The notes under the pieces were generated by a model. It saw nothing but the letters and a program-made list of their open reading frames with translations. It searched no databases and had not been told where the DNA came from. Made by a program: the position numbers and the translations under genes. From CBDIDH01 sp965277595 (GTDB lineage Bacteria; Planctomycetota; Planctomycetia; Isosphaerales; Isosphaeraceae), in the NCBI GenBank assembly GCA_965277595.1, contig CBDIDH010000002.1, positions 744,001 to 808,000 of the forward strand: a DNA stretch of 64,000 nt. Reading direction: 5' to 3'. Every line of letters starts with the position of its first letter. Position 1 is the stretch's first letter. This document shows, in pieces, positions 46,853-54,907 of this stretch.

Positions 46853-48403
46853 ATGACAGAACCCCGGCTTCGGATGCGGAACGTTTCGAAAAGCTTTGGC
46901 GGCGTCCATGCGCTTCGGGACGTGACGGTGGAAGCCTACACCGGTGAGGTCCACGCGCTCTGCGGCGAGAATGGAGCGGGCAAGAGCACGCTCATGAAGA
47001 TTCTCGCCGGGGCAATCACCGAGTTCGACGGTTCGATCGAGCTGGCAGGTAAGCCGCTCACCTTCCGCGGCCCGCGCGACGCGGAGGACGCGGGAATCCG
47101 AATCATCTATCAGGAGTTGAACCTCGTACCCGACCTCTCCGTCGCGGCCAACATCTTTCTCGGCCGCGAACGAACGGCCGGGTTCGGCTGGCTGGACCAC
47201 CGGGCGATGGAGGCCGAGGCCCGCCGCCTCTTCGATCGCCTGGGCGCGCCGATTCCGCCCCGGGCCCGGCTCGGCGATCTCCGGATCGGCGACCAGCAGA
47301 TGGTCGAGATCGCCAAGGCTCTGGCCTTCGGCGGCGAGGTCATCATCATGGATGAGCCGACCTCCGCGCTTTCCGACGCCGAGGTCGCCCGCCTCTTTCG
47401 GGTCATCGCCGACCTTCGCAAGAGCGGAGCGGTCGTCCTGTACATCTCGCACAAGATGAATGAGGTCTTCACGCTCTCGGACCGGGTGACGGTGCTCCGC
47501 GACGGCCGGTTTGTCGCCTCGGCGCCTCGGGCGGAATCCTCGCCCGAGCAAGTCGTGCGCTGGATGGTCGGCCGAGAGATCGCGGCCCTGAACTATCAGC
47601 CCCACGCCCCGGCATCGCGGCCAGTGCTTCAGGTCCGCAACCTCAGCCTGCCCAGCCCGGCCGACAGCGGTCGCCCTTCGCTCTCGGGAATCAGCTTTGA
47701 ACTCAAGGCGGGCGAGGTTCTCGGCGTCGCCGGACTCCTCGGCGCGGGACGGACCGAGTTGCTCGAAGCCTTCTTCGGCGCTGGGGTCACCGCGCCAGGC
47801 GGCGAGGTCGTCCTTGAGGGCCGTCCCGTTCGCTTTCGGAACCCCGGCGAGGCGATCGCCGCGGGGGTGGCGCTCGTGACCGAAGACCGCAAGACGCTCG
47901 GCCTCTTCAATGAAATGACCGTCGGCGAGAACATCACCATCGCCGCGCTCGATCGAATGCGATCGGTCGGCGACTTCGTTCATCCTGGGCGCGAATCGGT
48001 GGCGATCGCCACCCAGGTCGGTCGGCTCCAGATCAAGACCGACGGCCCAAGGGCGGCGATCACCAGCCTCTCGGGCGGGAACCAGCAAAAGTGTATCCTC
48101 GGCCGCTGGCTCTTGACCGAGCCGAAGGTCTTGCTTCTCGACGAGCCGACCCGAGGCATTGACGTCGGCGCCAAGAGCGAGATTTACGCCCTGATCCGCC
48201 GCCTTGCCGCCGATGGCATGGCCGTGATGATGACCTCCAGCGAACTGCCCGAACTTCTCGCCGTTTCCGACCGCATCCTTGTTCTCTGCGAGGGTCGACT
48301 CACCGCCGAGATTCCCCGTTCCGAAGCCACCGAAGAGGCCATCATGAGCGCCGCGACAAAGTTCCTCGACCGCGGAACAGGCCGTCCTGGGCTTTCGGAT
48401 TGA
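46853..48403 (+). CDS. Sugar ABC transporter ATP-binding protein (RbsA/MglA type)
   Basis: 516 residues from ATG 46853; the frame is open far upstream, but the ABC sequence starts here. Two ABC domains: the first with CGENGAGKSTLMKIL (Walker A), LRIGDQQMVEIAKAL (signature) and VIIMDEPTSALSD; the second with a degenerate Walker A (GLLGAGRTELL) but complete LSGGNQQKCILGRWL and VLLLDEPTRGIDVGAK. This asymmetry is typical for ribose/galactose/xylose importers. The permease and binding protein normally encoded next to it are absent from both sides, so it is an orphan here; it may serve a transporter encoded elsewhere. Confidence 0.93.
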   Translation: MTEPRLRMRNVSKSFGGVHALRDVTVEAYTGEVHALCGENGAGKSTLMKILAGAITEFDGSIELAGKPLTFRGPRDAEDAGIRIIYQELNLVPDLSVAANIFLGRERTAGFGWLDHRAMEAEARRLFDRLGAPIPPRARLGDLRIGDQQMVEIAKALAFGGEVIIMDEPTSALSDAEVARLFRVIADLRKSGAVVLYISHKMNEVFTLSDRVTVLRDGRFVASAPRAESSPEQVVRWMVGREIAALNYQPHAPASRPVLQVRNLSLPSPADSGRPSLSGISFELKAGEVLGVAGLLGAGRTELLEAFFGAGVTAPGGEVVLEGRPVRFRNPGEAIAAGVALVTEDRKTLGLFNEMTVGENITIAALDRMRSVGDFVHPGRESVAIATQVGRLQIKTDGPRAAITSLSGGNQQKCILGRWLLTEPKVLLLDEPTRGIDVGAKSEIYALIRRLAADGMAVMMTSSELPELLAVSDRILVLCEGRLTAEIPRSEATEEAIMSAATKFLDRGTGRPGLSD

Positions 48404-48419
48404 AGCATCGCTCGTCAAT

Positions 48420-49172
48420 TCATTTCGGCTTCTCGAAGACGATGATGTGTTGCCAGGGCAGGGGCTCATACGAGTCAATAAAGGCAAACCCCTGCGGCTC
48501 GACCTCGCGGCGGGCCTGCGCCAGAGTCATCTTGTGCTCGGGCTTGATCGGGACCTCAGGGTCTTCCGCGCGGTACTCGATGAGGACGAGCCGACCGCCA
48601 GGCTTGAGGGCTTTTCGAAGGCCCTTGAGCGTGGTCTCGGGTTCGGGGCACTCGTGATAGACGTCGACCATGATGATCAGGTCCACTGCGGCCTCGGGAA
48701 GTTTTGTGTCCTTGACCGTCGCGAGGATCGGCTTGATGTTCGTGATCCCGGCCTCGCGCGCATTCGCCCGAAGTGACTGGAGCATCTCGGGTTGAAGATC
48801 GGTGGCGTAGACGGTTCCCATCGGCCCGACGCGTTTGGCCAATCTGAGGCTGGTATACCCGACCCCCGCGCCCACGTCGGCGACGGTTGACCCCTTGGCG
48901 ATCTTGAGCGTGTCAAGCATCGTCTCGGGCTGTTCTTCCTGCTCGCGGGTTTCGCGGACGAGCCAGTCTGCCCCGGCGAAGGACATCACGTCGGCGATCC
49001 TTCGACCCATGTAAAAGCCGGGAGGATCGCGCCTCACGCGCTTCGGCGACGCTTTAGGCGCGGGGGCGGAATTCGGCTTCGCGGGCGCTTCGGTCTGCTG
49101 CGCCGGAAGGGGTCGAACGGCGATCGCCGTCAGAGCGAGAAAGAGCAGGGGGGCGCCGTTGTTTCGGATCAT
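48420..49172 (-). CDS. Class I SAM methyltransferase with signal peptide
   Basis: 250 residues from ATG 49172; the frame is open another 81 codons upstream, but this start gives a Sec signal peptide (APLLFLALTAIAVRPLPAQ). After a short Pro/Lys linker, the methyltransferase domain has VADVGAGVGYTSLRLAKRV (SAM loop, near residue 95), YATDLQPEM (motif II), and IIMVDVYHECPEP near 160. Most such enzymes are cytoplasmic, so an exported form, which would need SAM outside, is odd; the predicted signal could instead be a membrane anchor. The GT2 gene stands 49 bp upstream on the same strand. Confidence 0.85.
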   Translation of the reverse strand: MIRNNGAPLLFLALTAIAVRPLPAQQTEAPAKPNSAPAPKASPKRVRRDPPGFYMGRRIADVMSFAGADWLVRETREQEEQPETMLDTLKIAKGSTVADVGAGVGYTSLRLAKRVGPMGTVYATDLQPEMLQSLRANAREAGITNIKPILATVKDTKLPEAAVDLIIMVDVYHECPEPETTLKGLRKALKPGGRLVLIEYRAEDPEVPIKPEHKMTLAQARREVEPQGFAFIDSYEPLPWQHIIVFEKPK

Positions 49173-49221
49173 TGCATACCCCCAGTGAAGACCAAAGACG
49201 AGTCGGGCAGGGCGTTCGATG

Positions 49222-50097
49222 TCAATCGGCGAATGCGTATCGGATGATGCAATAGAGCGCCTGGAAACCGTCTTTCCAGCCGATCTTCTTGCCTTCGCGA
49301 TAGTCGCGGCCGTTGTAGCTGACGGGCATCTCGTAGACGCGGCACTTCCGGGCGGGTCGACCATCGAGCGCGGGCATCTGGAAGCGGGCGACCTTGGCGG
49401 TGACCTCGGGCTCAAACCCGAACCGGTCGCTCTTGAGTGTGATTCCCTGGATCACCTCGCGACGAAAGACCTTGTAACAGACTTCCATGTCGGTCAGGTT
49501 CAAATTGGTGAAGACATTCGAGAGGAGCGTCAGGAACTTGTTGGCGAGCGAGTGCCAGTAGTAAAGGACTCGATGGCTCTCGCCGATAAACCGCGACCCA
49601 AAAACGACGTCGGCCTTGCCTTCGAGTAGGGGCTGGATCAGTTGAACATACTGGCCGGGATCATATTCCAGGTCGGCGTCCTGAACGATCACAAGCTGAC
49701 CGGTCGCGTGGCGGAAGCCGGTTCGAAGCGCAGCGCCTTTGCCCTGATTGCGATCGTGAAAGACGATGGTCAGGTCAGGCTCGTCGGTTCGAAGTCGTTC
49801 GAGGATCTGCCGGGTTCCGTCGGTTGAACAGTCGTCAACGAGGATGATCTGCGTCTTGACCCCCGAGGCGCGAACCTGGCGGAGGATCTCGTGAATCGTG
49901 TTCTTCTCATTGAAGACGGGAATGACGACCGAGAGGACCAGGTCGTCGGGCATCCGGTAGATCCCCAGGCGTCGACAGACCGATTCGCCAAGGAGGCGGA
50001 ACAGCCATTCCCTCAGCTCGGCGTCGTGCTCGGAGAGGTCGGCGACGTTCAGGCCGTTCAGCAGCGACAACATCGACGACGAGGAAGGCTGATCCAT
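49222..50097 (-). CDS. GT2 glycosyltransferase (dolichyl-phosphate mannosyltransferase-like)
   Basis: 291 residues, no membrane segments. GT-A fold with LSVVIPVFNEKNTIHEILRQV (residues 54-74), VDDCSTDGT near 87, NQGKGAALRTGF near 116 and the metal-binding DADLEYDPG near 140. Similar to DPM1-like or polyisoprenyl-phosphate sugar synthases. The first 50 residues are a helical extension not usually present. Probably cotranscribed with the downstream methyltransferase; acceptor unknown. Confidence 0.92.
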   Translation of the reverse strand: MDQPSSSSMLSLLNGLNVADLSEHDAELREWLFRLLGESVCRRLGIYRMPDDLVLSVVIPVFNEKNTIHEILRQVRASGVKTQIILVDDCSTDGTRQILERLRTDEPDLTIVFHDRNQGKGAALRTGFRHATGQLVIVQDADLEYDPGQYVQLIQPLLEGKADVVFGSRFIGESHRVLYYWHSLANKFLTLLSNVFTNLNLTDMEVCYKVFRREVIQGITLKSDRFGFEPEVTAKVARFQMPALDGRPARKCRVYEMPVSYNGRDYREGKKIGWKDGFQALYCIIRYAFAD

Positions 50098-50234
50098 CGC
50101 GGCGCGGTCCTTCTTGTCCCAACCCGGTCGGCTCTTGGTTCGTGAAGCCCGATTGGGTCTCGATTATAAAGTAGGACAGCCCCGGAAGGAAGCCGGCCGA
50201 CAACAACCGGCGCCCCGCACCTTTTCACCAAAAA

Positions 50235-50276
50235 AACGCGGCCCGCCGTTGCGTCGCGACGCACCGGCGGGCCGTG
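50235..50276 (-). terminator. Strong hairpin terminator after the Cys-rich lipoprotein gene
   Basis: GGCCCGCCG (50240-50248) pairs with CGGCGGGCC (50265-50273), and the inside TGCGTCGCGACGCA is itself a palindrome, so the stem is almost continuous. On the minus strand it is followed by GCGTTTTTT. A T-tract on the plus strand side (50290-50299) could make it two-way. Confidence 0.85.
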
Positions 50277-50342
50277 AGACCCCGAAGGGCCTTTTTTTTC
50301 AAGGAAAGGACCGGCGATCCGATCCGATCTGTTCCGTTCCGT

Positions 50343-51062
50343 TCAGACGCCCGGAGCTGGCGGCGGGGCCGGAGCAACCGGGGCGGGAGTCGGGACCGGG
50401 GCGGGGGCGGGAGCCGGGGCCGGCGGCGCGACCGGTTCAGTCACCGGGGTAGGGGCCGGAGCCGGGGCCGGAACCGAGGCCGTGGCAGCCGGAGCCGGGG
50501 CCGGAACCGGGGCGGTCATGACCTTCGAGGGAGCCTGCGGCGCGGGCCAGGTCTGGGACGAGGCGTACGACTGCGGCGACCCGTAGAGGGTCTGGCTCGC
50601 TCCGTAGACAGGCGTGTAAGCGCCGTAAACGGCCGGGGAATACGAGCCGTAGCAGCTGCTGTAGCAGCCAGAGTCAACCACCGGGAAGTAGTCGTTGCAG
50701 GTGTTGCACGACTTCCGGCAGTGGAAAAGGCCGCCGTGGTGCTTGCGATGGCCGCCGCCGTAGCAGCTTCCATAGCAACCGCCGCCGTAGCAACTGCCGT
50801 AGCAGGCGTCATAGCAAGCGGCCGGCATATATCCGGCGGCGCTGCTGCTCATTCCATAGCAGCCGCCGTAGCAAGACGGGGCCACATAGGCCGTCGGCAT
50901 GCAGTCAACCACCGGCGCGACGTATGCGGTCGCCCCGTAGCAGCTACCTCCATAGCAGGAGCTGTAGCAACTGTCATAGCAGACGGGCGTTACAGGAGCA
51001 CAGCTCTTGTGATGGCAGCCCAGCCCGCTGAGCGCCATCAGCATCACGATCGTACCTTGCAT
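50343..51062 (-). CDS. Cys-Tyr-Gly-repeat lipoprotein with Pro/Ala-rich tail
   Basis: 239 residues. The N-terminus QGTIVMLMALSGLGC is a lipoprotein signal, with the acylated Cys near residue 16. Residues about 25-135 are dominated by short units such as SCYGGSCYG, CYDACYGSCYGG and CYSSCYGSY, then SCNTCNDYF. The rest (from about 185) is Pro/Ala/Val-rich (PAPAPAPTPV). There is no known enzymatic domain. Such Cys-Tyr-Gly content suggests a cross-linked or metal-binding surface protein, or a structural layer, but no function can be assigned. Preceded by a spacious promoter region and ended by the hairpin at 50235. Confidence 0.75.
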   Translation of the reverse strand: MQGTIVMLMALSGLGCHHKSCAPVTPVCYDSCYSSCYGGSCYGATAYVAPVVDCMPTAYVAPSCYGGCYGMSSSAAGYMPAACYDACYGSCYGGGCYGSCYGGGHRKHHGGLFHCRKSCNTCNDYFPVVDSGCYSSCYGSYSPAVYGAYTPVYGASQTLYGSPQSYASSQTWPAPQAPSKVMTAPVPAPAPAATASVPAPAPAPTPVTEPVAPPAPAPAPAPVPTPAPVAPAPPPAPGV

Positions 51063-51452
51063 GTCAATCCTCCGGGTGCAGATTCAGGTTCATTCCGAGG
51101 TGAGCCGACGCCAGACGGCAACCTTCAACGGGGGACCACCATCGTCTGCGGCAAGGTTCCGGCCCCCGCCGTAGGGTCTGTCCCTTCCATCCCCGCCAGC
51201 GCAGAACATCCGTCACCTGCCGAGTTGCCTAAAATCGGTATTCTCTGCTCAAGTACCGCAAATTCTAATGCCTATTTTCGTCGCTGGCAACTGATTTTGT
51301 GAATTTGGCGGAAATACATGCGAGCCGGGAACCTGTGCCGAATGTCCGACACACGTCACGACCGACCGATCTGGACCGATTGTGTCCCGTCGAGACGTTG
51401 CCGATAAAAGACGAGTGGACGCGCCGAGAGACCGAGTTTGTGAGGCCCTGGG
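51063..51452. other. Divergent intergenic region, no gene seen
   Basis: 390 bp between the divergent lipoprotein gene and the gene starting at 51453. No RNA gene, heptamer array or clear operator was recognised. Confidence 0.45.
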
Positions 51453-52070
51453 ATGCCTGGAAAAACCATCAAGACCCCCGTGGAGTCTCCCGTCGAGCCA
51501 CGCCAGGGGTGGCCGGTTGAGGCGCGCTGGGTCGTCTCGATCGTGATCGCCCTGCACGCGACGGCGGTTCTGGCCGGTGCGCTCGCGGGACCGCCATCCT
51601 CGGCGCTTGAACGGTCGATCGCGGATCGCTTCGCGGGATATTACGAGGTCTTTGACCTCGGCTACGGCTACCGGTATTACGCACCTGAACCAGGGCCGAC
51701 ACCGGTCGTCACGGCGACGATCCGCTATGCCGACGGTCGGCCCGAGGCAACCCTTCGGCTCCCCTCGCGCGGGGTCTGGCCGAGGCTGCGTTATCAGAGG
51801 CAACTGGCGCTCGCCAATTCGCTGTTCATGCAGACCGAGGAGGCCCGGCAGGCGTCGGTTGAAGGATCGTTGATTCCCTATGCGAGGTCGTATGCCCGAC
51901 ATCTGGCCCGATCGCATCCCGGCTCGACCTCAATAACCCTCTTCAGCCAGTTGCACCTGATCCCGCACCCGGAGGCCGTTCGCAACGCCGGGAAAACGGT
52001 CGACCTGGACGCCGAGGAGTTTTATAGCGCCCCGCAACGGATCGGAGAGTTCCCGTGCGACGGATTCTGA
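51453..52070 (+). CDS. Hypothetical membrane-anchored protein, partner of the HTTM gene
   Basis: 205 residues. One membrane helix, ARWVVSIVIALHATAVLAGALAG (about 24-46), then an extracellular or periplasmic part with YEVFDLGYGYRYYAPEPGPTP and SFARHL-like helices (RSYARHLARSHPGS). Its stop codon overlaps the GTG start of the HTTM gene by 16 bp, so both are translated together. This pairing of a single-pass protein with an HTTM-domain protein suggests joint action in the membrane. Family not named. Confidence 0.75.
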   Translation: MPGKTIKTPVESPVEPRQGWPVEARWVVSIVIALHATAVLAGALAGPPSSALERSIADRFAGYYEVFDLGYGYRYYAPEPGPTPVVTATIRYADGRPEATLRLPSRGVWPRLRYQRQLALANSLFMQTEEARQASVEGSLIPYARSYARHLARSHPGSTSITLFSQLHLIPHPEAVRNAGKTVDLDAEEFYSAPQRIGEFPCDGF

Positions 52071-53434
52071 GCGAGCCGGTGTCGTACCTCGCGGGCCTTC
52101 TCCGCCAGGCCATTCGGGGCTGGAACGCCTTCTTTTTTGAACCGGCCGACCCGACCTCGCTGGGCCTGATCCGCGTTTTCGTCGGATTACTGGGCTTCTG
52201 GAGTCTCTTTGTCTACGGCCTGGACCTCGCCGATTACTTCGGGCCGGACGGCTGGGCCGATGTCGCCACGGTTCGCGCCGTGCAGGCGGCCAGGTCGTCG
52301 CATCATGCGGTCTGGTCGTTCTGGTTCCTCGTTCCCGACGCTCTTGCGCGGCCCGTCTGGATGGTTTGCCTGGTTGTACTGGCGCTTTACGCGGTCGGAT
52401 TTTCGAGCAGAATCACGGCGGTTCTGGCCTGGGTCATCATTGTCTCGACGGTTCGTCGGGTTCCCTTCTCGCTTTACGGGTTTGATCAACATCTCTCCGC
52501 CTGGGCCTTGTATCTGGCGGTTACCGGGGCGAGCGGCCAGGCGGTTTCTCTCGACCGCTTTCTCGGGCGCTGGAAGACGAGCCGGGCCGAGGCGTCGAGA
52601 CCCCGGCGCGACGGTCGATGGATCTCGGCCGGGGGCGTTCCCGCGCCGACGGTCTCGGCCAATCTGGCGCTTCGGCTGATCCAGCTTCAGCTTTGCCTGG
52701 TTTACGGCATGGCCGGGCTGGCGAAGCTTCAGGGGCAGGGCTGGTGGAACGGCATGGCGATCTGGGGAACGCTTGCCGCGGGTGAGTTTCGGCTCTTTGA
52801 CCTGACCTGGCTGGCAGCCTTTCCGCTTTTGCTCAACGTGATGACCCACCTTGGCCTCGCGGCCGAGATCAGCTATCCGGTTCTGATCTGGATCAGGCCG
52901 CTGCGCCCGCTCGTGCTGGCGACGGTGCTGGCGCTTCACGTTGGCATCGAGTTAACGCTCGGCCTCGGCGAGTTCGCGCTCGTGATGATCGCCGGGAACC
53001 TCGCCTTTGTCTCGGGCCGATGGCTCCGAAGCCTCGTGACCGGGCCTCTTGATTCGACCGCGAGGGCCGATCGCCTCGTCTACGATGGCGCCTGCCCGCG
53101 CTGTCGGGCGTCGGTCGCCCTGATTCTCGCGGCCGATCCAGGGCGTTTGATCGAGCCGGTTGATTTGACCGCCGTCGACGTCTCGACGATTCATCCGGGT
53201 TTGACGCGAGCGGCGTCGTTGCAGGCGATGCACATGATTCGGTCGGACGGTCGGGTTTTCGCTGGCTTCGACGCCTTGAGCGCGCTGGGTCGTCGCCTGC
53301 CGCTCTTCTGGCCGATTGGCCTGCTGGGTTCGCTCCCCCTGGTTTCCAAGGCGGGGCGTCGGGTTTACAATAGGGTCGCGGCCAGTCGGCCGCGCGACGT
53401 CACCTGCACCGACGCCGTCTGCGGACCTCCTTGA
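52055..53434 (+). CDS. HTTM-domain protein fused to DUF393 thiol-disulfide domain
   Basis: 459 residues from GTG 52055, with GGAGAG just before. The N-terminal 330 residues form an HTTM (horizontally transferred transmembrane, vitamin K gamma-carboxylase-like) domain: FFEPADPTSLGLIRVFVGLLGFWS, then several membrane helices and LRLIQLQLCLVYGMAGLAKLQGQGWWNG. The C-terminal part from about 340 is DUF393 (YuxK/DCC type) with YDGACPRCRASVALIL, a CxxC redox motif, and ALSALGRRLPLFWPIG. In planctomycetes both domains are often encoded next to each other or fused. Gamma-carboxylation is only suggested by homology. Confidence 0.9.
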   Translation: MRRILSEPVSYLAGLLRQAIRGWNAFFFEPADPTSLGLIRVFVGLLGFWSLFVYGLDLADYFGPDGWADVATVRAVQAARSSHHAVWSFWFLVPDALARPVWMVCLVVLALYAVGFSSRITAVLAWVIIVSTVRRVPFSLYGFDQHLSAWALYLAVTGASGQAVSLDRFLGRWKTSRAEASRPRRDGRWISAGGVPAPTVSANLALRLIQLQLCLVYGMAGLAKLQGQGWWNGMAIWGTLAAGEFRLFDLTWLAAFPLLLNVMTHLGLAAEISYPVLIWIRPLRPLVLATVLALHVGIELTLGLGEFALVMIAGNLAFVSGRWLRSLVTGPLDSTARADRLVYDGACPRCRASVALILAADPGRLIEPVDLTAVDVSTIHPGLTRAASLQAMHMIRSDGRVFAGFDALSALGRRLPLFWPIGLLGSLPLVSKAGRRVYNRVAASRPRDVTCTDAVCGPP

Positions 53435-53499
53435 AGGAGGCGAAGGCGCAGTCAGCCCCTTTCCAACCGTGACGAAACCCGCCGGAGTGAGGTCGCCCG

Positions 53500-53844
53500 A
53501 TGACCACCGAGCCCCCGAACAACCCGGCCCCCGCCCCTTATCCTCGCCTCTTTCTGCGCGAGCCGGGCTGGAAAGTCGCCTTGAAGGTCGGCAGCGAGCG
53601 GATGTTCTGTTACATGATGGCCCCTGGCCAGAACTACTATCATCGGCTTCTTGACGGCGAGGTTTACGTCACACACGGCGACGAGCGAATCTGCCTCGCC
53701 TGCGCCTCGCGTCGCGGCCTTCTCTCGTTCGAGGCTCGCGGCCTTGGCGGCGAACTCATCGGCGGCCTTGACTCCGATCCCGGCGACTCCGAGGGTTCGC
53801 AGTTCGATCTTGCCTCGCTCGGCGATGATCCCGATCGCGGCTGA
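53500..53844 (+). CDS. Hypothetical protein
   Basis: 114 residues, starting 65 bp after the HTTM gene. No signal or membrane segment. The middle reads RMFCYMMAPGQNYYHRLLDGEVYVTHGDERICLACA, and the tail is acidic (GDSEGSQFDLASLGDDPD). Two Cys in ICLAC could bind metal. Not recognised; conserved reading frame with a weak GGAGTGAGG ribosome site. Confidence 0.65.
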   Translation: MTTEPPNNPAPAPYPRLFLREPGWKVALKVGSERMFCYMMAPGQNYYHRLLDGEVYVTHGDERICLACASRRGLLSFEARGLGGELIGGLDSDPGDSEGSQFDLASLGDDPDRG

Positions 53845-53953
53845 TCGCCTTGAATCGGAAATTGAAGGGTCTTTCCTGCTCGGGAGACGGTTGAAGACCT
53901 CGACATTGCCAGGCGAGACGTGCGGAAGACTGGCCTCGACTCTGCCAATTCAC

Positions 53954-53995
53954 AAAAAGCCGCCCCGATCGTTCTGAACGGGACGGCCCTTTTTA
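53954..53995. terminator. Bidirectional terminator
   Basis: GCCGCCCCG (53959-53967) and CGGGACGGC (53979-53987) pair with one mismatch, flanked by AAAAA on the left and TTTTT on the right. It sits between the convergent genes ending at 53844 and 54031. Confidence 0.85.
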
Positions 53996-54030
53996 TTGTG
54001 CGTCTCGGACGATGTGTCGGGCCAGGAAGC

Positions 54031-54792
54031 TTATTTCTGCCGGCCATTGATCTGCTGGAGAAGGCGAAGGATCTCCAGGTAGAGCCAGACGAGCGTGACC
54101 ATCAGGCCAAAGGCGCCATACCACTCCATGTACTTGGGGGCCTGGTTGCGGGCTCCCTTTTCGATGAAGTCAAAGTCGAGAAGCAGGTTAAACGCCGCGA
54201 CGCCGACGATCACCAGGCCGATTCCGATCCCCGGCAAGGTCGCCGATCGCAGGAAGGGAACCGCAACGCCAAAGAAGCTCAGGCCGATCGAGACGAGATA
54301 GACCAGGCAGATCGCCCCGGTCGCCGCCACAATCCCGGCGCGGAGCTTCTCGGTGACCTTGATCAGGCCCGTCGAGTAGACAAAAAGCATGCAGAACATC
54401 GTGGCGCAGGTCAATGAGACCGCCTGCATCGCGATTCCGGGATACGTCCCGCGCATCCCACTGTGTTCGATCAGGGCCGAGATCGCCCCGAGCGCCACGC
54501 CCTCAAAGGCCGCGTAAAGAGGCGCGGTCCAGGGCGAAACGGTCGGCTTGAAGATCGTGATCATCGCCAGGACCAACGCCCCGATGGCCGAGGCTGGCAA
54601 GACAATTCCCTGTAGCTCACCCGAGACTGTCGCCGTCCACGACCAGATTGCCGTCGCCGAGAGGATCGCGAGCAAGGCAAAGGACTTACCGATCGTCCCC
54701 TGCACGGTCATTGTCAGGCTTTTCGACTGGCCATAAACCTGATCGAAGCCGGCAAAGACGTCGTTGGAAAAGGCTGGATTACTCGTGTTCAC
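54031..54792 (-). CDS. Bax inhibitor-1/YccA-family membrane protein
   Basis: 253 residues from GTG 54792, chosen because AGGGGGA lies just upstream and the family sequence begins shortly after. Seven membrane segments are visible, from FALLAILSATAIWSW through MEWYGAFGLMVTLVWLYLEILRLLQ. Conserved FxxVYGQSKSLTMTVQGTIGKSF at the start and the EWYGAFGL...LVWLYLEILRLL end are typical of the bacterial YccA-like group. Family role: membrane protein stability or Ca2+/pH-linked channel; the bacterial function is open. Upstream 100 bp is interrupted by an ISKra4 end at 54908. Confidence 0.92.
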   Translation of the reverse strand: MNTSNPAFSNDVFAGFDQVYGQSKSLTMTVQGTIGKSFALLAILSATAIWSWTATVSGELQGIVLPASAIGALVLAMITIFKPTVSPWTAPLYAAFEGVALGAISALIEHSGMRGTYPGIAMQAVSLTCATMFCMLFVYSTGLIKVTEKLRAGIVAATGAICLVYLVSIGLSFFGVAVPFLRSATLPGIGIGLVIVGVAAFNLLLDFDFIEKGARNQAPKYMEWYGAFGLMVTLVWLYLEILRLLQQINGRQK

Positions 54793-54907
54793 GGTTCGAT
54801 CCCCCTGAAATGCGTCGGCTTTGTGTGATCGTTCTCTCGTCTTCCTGTCTATTGTGGACCGTCGCGCCCCATTTGACAATACGACGACGCGAGGCAAGTG
54901 GTCATCG

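Noticed and set aside
46840..46855. Four-codon upstream frame ATGATCAACCGATGA overlapping the ABC gene start
   Set aside because: It could be a leader for coupling, but such short frames arise easily by chance and no other support is visible.
54899..54907. TGGTCATCG as a plain direct target duplication of the left ISKra4 copy
   Set aside because: The right flank of that copy (CCGCCCGGG) does not match. Only the inverted match at 60777 fits, and is reported as an inversion hypothesis.
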